From the NCBI GenBank assembly GCA_029964075.1, contig CM057129.1:16173430-16237429 (forward strand): a stretch of 64,000 bases of DNA, in the 5' to 3' direction. The DNA is from Patiria pectinifera (taxonomy: Eukaryota > Echinodermata > Asteroidea > Valvatida > Asterinidae). Shown piece after piece: positions 11,101 to 20,115 of this stretch; the stretch's first letter is position 1, and every line of letters starts with the position of its first letter. Position numbers and translations under genes: made by a program. Below the pieces are notes generated by a model, which had not been told where the DNA came from, ran no database searches, and saw only the letters and a list, made by a program, of their open reading frames with translations.

Positions 11101-14100
11101 GGTATTAGGAAAGAGAATAAAATCCTCCATACAAAACTGCACTTTTTTGTTTACAGTTAGTTACACATTCATGATTAGTTACACATTCAATTTATAGATG
11201 TCAGGGAACCAGACTAGCTCGCTTGCACCCCGCAAGCGAGCTAGTGTGGTTCCCTGACATCTATAAATTGCTCCGTTTCGTCTGAAGTAGAGTCAGGGAG
11301 CCGGACCACAAGAGCATCGTTTTGTTTCTGGGTTTTACCAGCGTCCATGAACAAAAAACTTTAAACAGATCAGTGTAGCAATATTCGCTATAGAATAATT
11401 ACCCCCACATCTGGTCATTTCTGAAAACTACACCAAAGCATTTACACCATATCGTATATTACCTTTAAATGTCTTGGACGAGGATAATAACAGCAGTTAA
11501 AGGGAATATACAACATTTGCAAACATCGACAAATAAACCTACCAAGTTTTTACGAAATACCTCACTAGGATGTTGGTTAATGACAGTCTAAAGCATCCTG
11601 TAAAATTATGGCACTTGGTGTGAAGTCATTTTCAAGAAAATGATATTTTTGTATAAATTTCCAACGGTGGTCGGCCTACCACCGTTGGAAAAACCTAACT
11701 ATTTTTCAACTGCTGCTCCAAATTTACCATTTTGTTCAGTCAAAATTTTGTTTGCTATTGGTTACATGTTCATGAACTGGTGCAGGCCAGCTAGACTGGT
11801 TCCCTGACCTAACAATTTCCGGCATCTATAAATTGATCCATTTCATCTTTAGTGGAGTCAGGGAACCAGACTACTTGAACGTTTTTGTTTTTCTTGGCTT
11901 TTCCAGCATTTTCGAACACAAAACTTCAAACATGTCAGTGTAACAATATTTGATCTATTATACTAACCCCTCAAATAGTTCATTTTTAAAAATAACAGCA
12001 ACACCCAATGATGTACATTCCCTTTAAGATGGCTGGTTTATGTATTTTTTTGTAATTTCTATTCAGTCACAAAACAGTCATTGAGTCACCTCCTCCTGCC
12101 ATTTTGAAATGCTTGAAAACAGTTTTGTCTGAAGTTCTTCAGAATCCTGCAGCAACTCTAAAAAATCCTGTCACAGGTCAATTAGCAATTCATGGTGCTT
12201 CAGGTTCGAGGCTGTGAGAGTCATGTTGATAAAACTTTGATAAGTTGAGTAATGTCAGGCTCCACGGCGATCACAATTTGAGTCACTACACCGTAACTTA
12301 TGCCACCTTTAATTTATTGAAAAAGCTACGCCATAATTTTTAAGATTTAAGCACTACAAATATTTTGTGAAATATGTCATAACTGAAAGGTTGGGCAAGG
12401 TGAAATGTTGCACAACTTATGCAATAAACTGTGGCACAAGTGGAGTTATCCGTCGCATAAAGTTTTGTGAAATTGGCTGCTGTTTATAGTTTGCTGTTGT
12501 CTTTTTGTTATCCATTTGCTAGCTGAGATGCTTCTCGCATTTGAGAAGTCCTTTTATCCCCTCGGCGTGTGTCAGCTGCTGGCGCTACTGGAGATTGTTC
12601 ATCCTCTGACGGGCCTCGTCAAAACGGGTGTGGCTGCTCCATTTATGCAGGTGTGGCCATAAACAGTGATGGTATTAGAGTCTTACTTGATATCAATCGC
12701 AAGTCACTAACAAGTCCTCGCAAGTCTAGCACAAGTCCTTACAAGCCAATAACAAGTCCTCACAAGTCCATACAAGTCCTCACAAGTCCTCACAAGTCCA
12801 TATAAGTCCTCACAAGTCCTCATAAGTCCTTACAAGTCCATACATAGAAGTCCTCACAAGTCCTCACAAGTCCATACAAGTCCTCACAAGTCCTCATAAG
12901 TCCTCACAAGTCCATATAAGTCCTCTCAAGTCCATATAAGTCATCACAAGTCCATATAAGTCCTCACAAGTCCTCATAAGTCCTCACAAGTCCATACATA
13001 GAAGTCCTCACAATTCCTCACAAGTCCATACAAGTCCTCACAAGTCCTCATAAAGTCCATATAAGTCATCACAAGTCCATATAAGTCCTCACAAGTCCTC
13101 ATAAGTCCTCACAAGTCCATACAATTCCTCACAAGTCCATATAAGTCCTCACAAGTCCTCAGAGGTCATCCTGTCCAATGTCAATTCCCAAGCTATTTAA
13201 ACCAACTGTGAATGTAAAGGCATTCATTTGTAGTTAGTGCCTTGTAGTTGTTACTGAACATGCAAATTGACTTACGACCGAACTTAATAATAATAATTCA
13301 ATTTATTAAGCACAAACTTTATTTAAAAATATATGCAGAAATTAAAATTAGGTACATTAAACAAGTGTTGATTCAAAATACATTAAAATCACCAGATACA
13401 TGAAATCACCAGATACATTAAAATTATAAAGTTGTGATCCATGTCAAGTACTTTGACTACAACACTGGTCATTAGTTTTTGTTAATTCGTTTTATATTAG
13501 TATTCTGTCTAGATAAGGGGTCTTCTTATTTCATTGACAACCTGAAACCATAACAAATTTAGCCCCACCTTCCACAGAATTTATGCTGCAAGTGATATGC
13601 TACTAAAGTATGTTATTATGAAGTACTAAAGAATACTAGTTCATTTGTTTGGGTGAAGTACCAAATGCTAAAAAAAACACTACTAATACTGGACAATAAT
13701 TGGCTAGAGTACTGCATACTAGAAATTACTGCTAGTAATATTTTGTGGCTTTAGGGGAGGTTAGGACTGTGTAGTGAGTGCATGCCCGTTACGTCATACA
13801 TTATGCGAAAAAAAAATAAATACTCGGTCTCTGGTCAGACCAAAGTTCCGGAGTTGACGCGGCGACGTGGCTTTTTTTTTTTTTTTTTTTTTTTCAAGCT
13901 TGGATTGTACAAGGTGGGGTACTATTTTTGCATTTTTTGGTGTCCTCATGTACACTGGTGTCCTCCATAATTTGCCTTGGTGCCCTCGATCATTTGCCTT
14001 GTGCAATTTCCCATTCCTTGGTGCTCCTTGGATCAAATATTTTGGGAAAAAAAGGATTGACGCGCATGATTAAAATCGACGCGCGCGCTGACCAGAGACC

Positions 14101-17100
14101 GACTTTTTTTTTTTTTGGCCTTAACTTATGTCACTTTTTGACTGGTTTTCCCCAGTCTTCCAAATATGGTTGGCGATATACGAACGTTCTACACGTACAG
14201 TACAGCACGCGCTGCATCAAGATTTGACGCCAAATCAATTTGGGGGTATGACAACAAACTTGCCAACAGATCACCCTGTGCTCGAAGGTAGCCAGGAATT
14301 TTTCCTCGTCACCCGACTGCTGCAAAATCAAATTAAGTCTGTTGGGGAGGCAGTCTTCAAACTTGATCTTATTTGACATCATCTGACAACAAGTAGCGTT
14401 ATTTGTTTCTGTATACCGGGTGCTGGCGCTTTCGTTTTAAAAAAAAAAGGCAAAACGTGCAAGGGGTGGTGCAGCCGCACTTGAACCATACACATGTTCT
14501 TCACATGATACTCTTGTGCTATTGAGTACTCTTGTACCATCTATGTATTATTGAGTTTCTTGAAAATGAAGGTCAGTGATTTTGATATCATTGTTTTGTT
14601 AAAGGTCATAGGTCGCGACCTTCTACTGTTCATGGTTATCATGCCTAATGAAGACATCCACGGGGAACCCATTGTGTGCTATCTGTTTCTGATATGGAGC
14701 ACCATAGAGGTCGTGAGGTAAGTTGGCCAGATTGAGGATTTCAGTGAAAAAGATGTAGGATGTAATGAAAATCAACCCTGAGGTTTTGAATTATCCGGTA
14801 GGTTAATTCTACCTCCATGGTTTACTGTACAAGTGCCTCACTTCCATCCATGATCATTCATGATCCTCGCTTTTCTCACCTTCCACTGCTGTGACCCGGG
14901 TTTGATTCCTACCCGGGCCAAAATGTGGATTGGGTTTTTCAGTCCCTATTTGATTCCGTGCATTTTCCTCAGAATTTTCTTCTAGAATTTTCCTCCCACC
15001 TCTAAAACTCTCATTTCTTCACGTCGTCTTCTCTTTACTTGGCCCCATTGGAGACCAGTGGATTCTACTGAATGGGCTACCAAGTTAAAATAAAAAAATA
15101 AGAACACTGAAAAAAATACATCCCTTGGGTGTAAAAATATGACATGTCCAACATCCCAGCAGTCAGCAATGTGACACACTTCACATGTTGGCAACAAAAC
15201 CAGCAGCCGATTTCACGAAAAAGTGCGTAGCTTGCGCCATGCGTAGGACGTACGCCAAATATTGTTGCGCAGCTGCGCAATAAACTTTCAATCCATTTCA
15301 CGAAACTTGGCGTAGCTGCACAACGTTTTAAGTAATTTAAACATCTTGGAAGAGGATAATAACAGCATTTACAATGCCGTCCCAGCCTCGGAAAATAATG
15401 TATGCCTTGTAGTTGCTGGTTTTACTGTGGGGACATTTCTTAAATTCAGACGTACATGTCAGACAGTTTCATGAGCTGCTGTTAGAAAAGTGAATGTGAT
15501 ACATCACTAATATATGACATCTAATGAGTAGAAAACAAAATACACCCCAAACTAAGGTACAACCACCTTAACGACCTTGTACATCATGTGGTCGGACGTT
15601 ATCCATATGTGCAGTCGGGGGGGGGGGGGCTTAATGAATTGGTATATTATCAGTATAGAAAATGAGTATGTCTGTTTTGATAATTTTGATTTCAGATACC
15701 CGTTCTACATATGCGCAACTTTAAACTATGACAGCGAGGTCATATCATGGTTGCGATACACCATGTGGATGCCACTGTACCCGCTTGGATTATTGTCAGA
15801 AGGTATAATGTCATTTAGGTCATTTGTCACGTCAACTAAAGGTCATACAGATCAAGAAATCAGAGAGTCACAGAAACTTTTTTTTTTAGATGTTATTCAG
15901 TTGATGTTGCTTCAACGCCCTAGTCTGAGTGTTGTAGTCAAGTCCATCACAAGTCAATCAGGACTCGTCCAATGACTCGTTAACTCACTGTATTCAAATG
16001 AACTATAACAAAGGCATTGTTTGGGCGACTATCGTCAGTGTCGTATGACAACTCATCGGCAGAGATGTGTCCAAACAAATAGGTGCGCTGCAGTTGCAAA
16101 ATCCCTTCCCACCCTACACTGAGACAACCTGCTTTTGTGTACTGGAATTCACCGAGCGAAAGTAGAATCCATTTTTGAGGTGGTTGCCACGCTGACGCTC
16201 ATGTCGCATGCGTTCCTAAAGACGAGGCGCGTGCACATTTTGGTATTAAAAATCCTTTTGGTCGAGGGAACCCGGAGTGTGTACTTCCTGAGTGCAATTC
16301 GTGCAAGCGTGGTGCCACAGCAGAAAATGGCTGTCGCCAATACAAACAGCTATTGTTTTCAATTTCCAAGGACAAATTTAAGGAAGTAGTGTGGATTGGG
16401 GGGGGGGGGGGGCGGGGGGCCAACTGCTCCGCCCCCTCCCTCCCAACGCTGCCTAACCCCTACAAGTTCCCAATTTGACCAGTATGTGAAGACATTCTGT
16501 AGTTTAAGGACTTATCATCACCAACCTACCACAGAACTAATTTTTCCCTTTTGTTGGCTCATAAAGTTTTCCTCTCGTTCTCTGAACTTTCAAAATTCAA
16601 AATCAAACAATAAATCTTTGATCCCCTGCTGAACCCATTATGGTGCGTCTGTCACTTTATAGCTATAAACTGGCATTGTTTTTACATTGCAACATTATAT
16701 TTTCTGTTTGCAGCCATAGTGACGTTCATCGCAATCCCATATTTCAGGGACACTGGCATGTTTTCTCTGACTCTGCCAAACTCGGTCAACATGGCTTTCA
16801 GTTTTGAATATTACCTGTATGTACATCTAGGGTTTATTGCTACAGGTGAGTAGGTATTGCTCCCGTTTTTAACAGAATACTGTATGATGGTAGAATTTCC
16901 AAATGATAAATCTGGCCACTTTAACTGGGAGGATAATACTGGAGTCTTATATAGCGCATGTATCTGCCAAAAATTAGAGACTCAAGGCATTGGAAATTAT
17001 GTCTATTACTAATAGCAGGTCAATGAAGTTTATGAGATGTGAGACCCATTATGTAGCACCTTATAAGGGTTTACAAGGTGCTGCGGCGCATATTGCAGCC

Positions 17101-17677
17101 ACTGCCAGAAACACCGGGGCAAACCCCTTCTCTTAGCGATAAGTGTTACTAGTTCTTTAACGTGCATTACACAACACACGGGACCTACGGCTCTGCATCC
17201 CTTCCGAAGGACGAAGCAATAGTGGTAAAGTGCCTTGCTCAAGAGCACAAGCACCATGTTCCCATGGTCAGGATTCGAACCCATGTACCACGGCACACGA
17301 GTCGAACATCGTAATCATTTGACCACAGCACCCCACTGCGGTAAAACTGTTCCGTAGGTAAATGTGAACACTGTTCCAACTAAATATTTGTGAATTTTTT
17401 TGTTCATTCAATGTCTAATTCAAAAGTGAATAACTTTTATATATTTTTAGGAAAATAGCAATATAAAAAGCAAATCGTTTTTGGAGGAGAAACTTAAAAT
17501 AGCATTGGAATGCGTCTTTAAAGGGCACATATTCACCACAGGTACTTTGCTATTCTAAGATTGATTTTGGAGTTTTTTTTCTCTTTTTCTCAAGGTGGGC
17601 CCTTTCTGCTGAGTCACATGTGGAGGCAACGCAAGAAACGCCTCGGCTCACAGAAGAAAAAGGTCAAAAGTCAGTGA
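5190..17677 (+). CDS. HACD3: Very-long-chain (3R)-3-hydroxyacyl-CoA dehydratase 3
   Basis: ER membrane enzyme of the fatty-acid elongation cycle, dehydrating 3-hydroxyacyl-CoA. Eleven exons join in frame to 371 aa (human about 362): 5190-5279, 6348-6390, 6968-7041, 8327-8500, 10084-10144, 10872-10982, 12523-12650, 14605-14717, 15696-15802, 16714-16845 and 17595-17677. All junctions are GT-AG and phase-matched. Residues 1 to about 110 are the CS/p23-like domain (HPTVYWAQ start). A charged linker (DDSEEDEQQ...LEQREQLKR) follows, then the multi-pass PTPLA domain from DLKRGYLFIYNLVQF to the end. The family's catalytic pair is present: Tyr293 and Glu300 in LYPLGLLSE (exon 9). The C-terminus is basic (QRKKRLGSQKKKVKSQ), as expected for an ER-retained membrane protein. 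The start is the first ATG in frame and aligns with the human N-terminus. Introns are rich in transposons, and one ends close to the exon 2 acceptor. Confidence 0.94.
5577..5659. mobile_element. 83-bp hairpin MITE with 8-bp target duplication (hAT type)
   Basis: Nearly the whole element is one palindrome: TAGCCCCACTAGTG at the left, its complement at the right, and an inner arm GTCGGTATGCTGCGC with its complement, around a short loop. It is flanked by the 8-bp duplication GGATGGCC (5569-5576 and 5660-5667). An 8-bp duplication and ends beginning TAG fit hAT. It lies in HACD3 intron 1. Confidence 0.8.
5758..6324. mobile_element. 567-bp terminal-inverted-repeat MITE in HACD3 intron 1
   Basis: Left end GGCAGTGGATATTTTGCCGG and right end (reverse complement) GGTAGTGTATATTTTGCCGG match at 18 of 20 bases. 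Subterminal CAAACCTTYAGTAAACGTTA boxes occur at both ends. The 9-bp direct repeat TTTTCTTTT flanks it (5749-5757 and 6325-6333). Its right end lies only 22 bases before the exon 2 acceptor AG (6346-6347), so it and its target duplication form much of the 3' splice-site region. It contains the tRNA-like sequence at 6100-6185. Confidence 0.8.
6100..6185 (-). repeat. tRNA-derived SINE head (not a functional tRNA)
   Basis: On the minus strand an A-box TAGCACAGTCGG and a B-box AGTTCGAATCC stand at tRNA spacing with a long variable region between. The acceptor stem does not pair, so this is a SINE promoter relic and not a tRNA gene. It sits inside the TIR element 5758-6324. Confidence 0.6.
6452..6715 (+). 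repeat. tRNA-derived SINE
   Basis: A tRNA-like head (GCTAGCGGTTAAGAGCACTG) is followed by a body containing TTAAGCAAGGCACCTTACCA and TTCCTTCGGATGGGTTGTAA. This body recurs inverted at about 17040-17330. It lies in HACD3 intron 2. Confidence 0.65.
7900..8095. repeat. Degenerate repeats of a CCCAACTTGGGC motif
   Basis: In HACD3 intron 3, five to six copies of a motif close to CCCAACTTGG occur at irregular 20-60 base spacing. They may be an eroded MITE or an imperfect tandem array. Confidence 0.4.
9558..9928. mobile_element. 371-bp PIF/Harbinger-type MITE, copy 1
   Basis: Termini are GGCC followed by an A run and then AGTCTCCGGTTTCTGGTAT, inverted at the other end. The 3-bp target duplication TAA is at 9555-9557 and 9929-9931. 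GGCC ends plus a 3-bp TTA/TAA duplication are diagnostic of PIF/Harbinger. A second copy in opposite orientation lies at 32772-33147. No transposase is encoded. It is in HACD3 intron 4. Confidence 0.85.
10500..10775 (+). repeat. Dispersed SINE/LINE-tail repeat
   Basis: HACD3 intron 5 holds a unit with phrases such as ATGGGATGCCAGTCCATCGC and GTGGCTTGCCCAAGGCCACA, a dispersed-repeat type common in marine animal genomes. I could not fix its ends or assign a class from one copy. Confidence 0.5.
11190..11272. repeat. Near-perfect 80-bp palindrome
   Basis: CAATTTATAGATGTCAGGGA at the left is mirrored exactly at the right, and the inner arm CTAGCTCGCTTGC / GCAAGCGAGCTAG closes on a 4-base loop. 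Related pieces carrying GTCAGGGAACCAGAC recur at 11805-11875, 22985-23000 and 24520-24535, so this is one end of a dispersed foldback family. It lies in HACD3 intron 6. Confidence 0.75.
11190..12020 (+). repeat. Diverged direct duplication of a repeat unit
   Basis: About 11265-11420 and 11845-11990 resemble each other in order: TTTCRTCT, GTCAGGGA, a TTTTGTTT stretch, CCAGCRT, AAAACTT, AACA and YCAGTGTA. The two units share the TATAAATTG boundary and may be halves of one older element. A separate 34-bp hairpin (CCAACGGTGGT / ACCACCGTTGG) is at 11656-11690. Confidence 0.45.
12700..13168 (+). repeat. Minisatellite of about 10-bp units (AAGTCCTCAC)
   Basis: Some 45 imperfect copies of AAGTCCTCAC, AAGTCCATAT or AAGTCCATAC alternate, with a loose 20-bp higher-order period. 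The array begins about 50 bases after the exon 7 donor at 12651. Related AAGTCC text near 15940 and 40515 suggests the unit arose from a dispersed repeat. Confidence 0.9.
13804..14120. mobile_element. Diverged PIF/Harbinger-like MITE
   Basis: The right end GGCC is preceded by a T run and CTGACCAGAGACCGAC; the left end has the inverted copy GTCTCTGGTCAG behind an A run. TTA stands on both sides (13801-13803 and 14121-14123). It is a relative of the elements at 9558 and 32772 with a different interior. It lies in HACD3 intron 7. Confidence 0.65.
17035..17335 (-). repeat. tRNA-derived SINE, minus strand
   Basis: On the minus strand a tRNA-like head with B-box GGGTTCGAATCCTGACC is followed by CTTGAGCAAGGCACTTTACC and GTCCTTCGGAAGGGATGCAG, then a tail near 17040. 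It is of the same family as 6452-6715 and lies in HACD3 intron 10. Confidence 0.7.
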
Positions 17678-18610
17678 AGAAATTGGCTGCTAACCATTGA
17701 CGAAATTGCTTTTCATCAGTTCAAAATCATCATAATTTTTAAACGAGCAAAATGTCTAACTTTTGTAAATTTAAGAAGAAAAAAGTAACACATTGGCAGT
17801 TCGAAATTTTGTATTAAGTCACAAACACGTGTGTGACATAGCATTTCATTTCAACAAATTGAGTTGTTTTAATGAAAAATGTGTTTGTACAAGTACTGAG
17901 ATTAAATTAAGATGCATGCTTCTTTGCCTAATTTATTCAAGCAGTTTGTTGATGCATTTCTAATGAAGAAATTCAAATCGACAAAAATATCTCTTAATTA
18001 TTTTAACTCTGGCAGGGACGGATCTAGCTTTCAGGAAACTGGGGGTTGATATGAGGGGGGGGGGGGGGGTGAGTGAAGGCCTAAACTGTGGGCAAAACAC
18101 AGAACTGAAATTGACATCAGTACCAAAAGATTTCCATCGTACAAGATACAGTTCTTTTTTGGGGGCCCTAATTCAAAAATTAAAATTAAAATTAAAAATA
18201 ATTTAGGTGTTTTAAAAATAAATTCAGAGTATTTGTTTTGATTCCTTCAATTTAATGTTGAATTTGATTAATTCCAAGCTGTGTTTCCTTTTGCAAAAAG
18301 AAACAACAAAAAGATGACCCCGTTATTAAAATGATTCTGTTCCCAATGTATTGTGCTTGCTTTGTTGGATTATTGTTAACATGTTGTTGATAAATTTATA
18401 CCTTTATTTATTCTCAATCTTGAAGGTTTTTTGTAAAATTCGTTATTTCTCGGTTCATTTTTGATGCACACTCGACTCCTGTTTCCCTGTGAAAGCACAA
18501 TTTTAATACTGTTACGTTCATAAATACTTAATACGGGTGGGCACGTATATTTCCCACACTTTACGGCATGGGACAATGGGAATATAGGACTAAACTTCCA
18601 GAAGTTTTAC

Positions 18611-18616
18611 AATAAA
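18611..18616 (+). other. Candidate poly(A) signal of HACD3
   Basis: AATAAA lies 0.93 kb after the stop, followed within 25 bases by a T/G-containing stretch. Other AATAAA-like hexamers upstream (for example near 18220) cannot be excluded. Confidence 0.35.
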
Positions 18617-18910
18617 AAGGCCTTGACTGTAACCTGGGTGTCAAAATTCACTTTCGCATTCAACCATATTGTGAGACCATTTCCCCGAATCCCGAACATT
18701 ACCAATTTGGGGGAAAAACCCGTATCCTGACAACATTGATTGAACTTGGAATCATATCCTGATAGTGTACTAGAATGGTTGGTACGTTAGCTGACGCAGA
18801 GGTTTTCTTTGACTGTAGATATCTAGGCCCACGCAAAGAGGCAGTGGAGTCAACTTCGCGCCAAAATATCTTGAGCAAATACCTCGTACATCTGAGCTTA
18901 AAAGTAGCAA

Positions 18911-19333
18911 ACTTACGGAAGACGGATAGTGCCACTCAATGAGTGTGAATATATTTTTTTGGTGCGTGTGAAATAATAATGCGTGCCAGATAATAAGTGG
19001 CGGCCGCCACATAAAAACGTGTGAATATATTTGTTTTGTACGTGTAAAAATAATTTTTTTGTACAGCGGCCGCCACTTATTATGTGGCGGCCGCCAGATA
19101 ATAAGTGGCGGCCGCCACATAAAAAAGTGTGAATATATTTGTTTTGTACGTGTAGAATTTTTTTTTGTACAGCGGCCGCCACTTATTATGATGACTTATG
19201 TGGCAGCCGCCACTTATTATCTGGTGGCCGCCACATAATAAGTGGCGGCTGCTGTACACAAACATATTTTTACACGCACCCAAAAAAATATATTCACACT
19301 CATTGAGTGGCACTACATGTCTTCCGTACAAAC
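18911..19333. mobile_element. Foldback element built on GCGGCCGC palindromes
   Basis: Outer arms AGTGCCACTCAATGAGTGTG (from 18929) and their complement (ending 19314) enclose alternating copies of AAGTGGCGGCCGCCAC and GTGTGAATATATTTGTTTTG in both orientations. The inverted pairing continues outward as ACGGAAGAC / GTCTTCCGT. The whole 420 bp can fold on itself. It has no coding capacity. Confidence 0.8.
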
Positions 19334-19865
19334 TTTAATACAACATGACGCCCTATTTAGACATATGCGTATAACATAATATATTTTTGACCAAAAAAAA
19401 AGATATATTAAGGTGCTGCATCTATGATGTCACTCATGACATCACGATTTTCTGGACACATTTTGTGAACCGAAAACATTGCTCACTTTAACAGTTCGTG
19501 CTAAACGTTTGCTCATCGACTGATTTGATCTCACGTAATAATTGAACAAAAGGGCAAAATTATTTTATGAGGAAACACAACATTCTATTTGTTCTAGCAA
19601 CTGTATTTAAGCACTGACACGAAACTCTTTCTGCCTACGAGATAGCGTCACAGTTTTGCTCATGAATATTAACATCAATGTAGCGTCACAGTTTTGCTCA
19701 TGAATATTAAAATTCAAATTTCCCTCATTAAAACGAACTAGGTTACAGATATTATGTTTAAGAATAAGAGAGAGAGGCCTGTTCGGACGCGGAACTTGAC
19801 TGTAAAAAAATGTCCTGTGGCTTGTACACAGCTCCATATCGATGCATGAACAAGTAAAACCCCGG

Positions 19866-19874
19866 TTTATATAG
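19866..19874 (+). promoter_or_regulatory. TATA-like box upstream of Ig receptor 1
   Basis: TTTATATAG lies 250 bases before the ATG, followed by the conserved GGGAAGTGATGTCGCGGAAA. The equivalent site of copy 2 is 251 bases from its ATG, and of copy 3 about 243 bases once its MITE is discounted. Conservation of spacing supports a core promoter; transcription start is not shown. Confidence 0.5.
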
Positions 19875-20115
19875 GCTAAAGGGAAGTGATGTCGCGGAAA
19901 TATAAGCATGAACTATATTTAATTTCATTTCAACCGTCATTTTCGTTTTCGTTAACGCACGGTGTCACAAGCTTAATTCCACACATCTCAGATTGTGTAT
20001 ATAGCTACAATGACCATAGTGTAGTCGACGTATTTGGTTCAAAACTATTTCGTGCAGGCGTATTAGCTGCTGAACAACAAGCTCCTGAGGAAAATCAAAC
20101 CAGCAAACCAACACC

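Larger units (their letters stand above)
17678..20115. other. Spacer: HACD3 3' UTR, foldback element, upstream region of Ig receptor 1
   Basis: The first kilobase is probably HACD3 3' UTR. A long palindrome occupies 18911-19333. From about 19480 onward the sequence matches the upstream flanks of the other receptor copies (motifs GTGCTAAACGTTTGCTCA, CACGAAACTCTTTCTGCC, GTGATGTCGCGGAAAT). A 30-base unit with GCGTCACAGTTTTGCTCATG is tandemly doubled at 19646-19710. Confidence 0.6.

Noticed and set aside
12569-12805. Frame with repeated SPHKSI text
   Set aside because: It is exon 7 of HACD3 read out of frame and then the minisatellite.
18770-19331. Several 80-116 codon frames on the minus strand with repeated GGRHLLSG-like text
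   Set aside because: They are translations of the GCGGCCGC palindrome repeats, not proteins.
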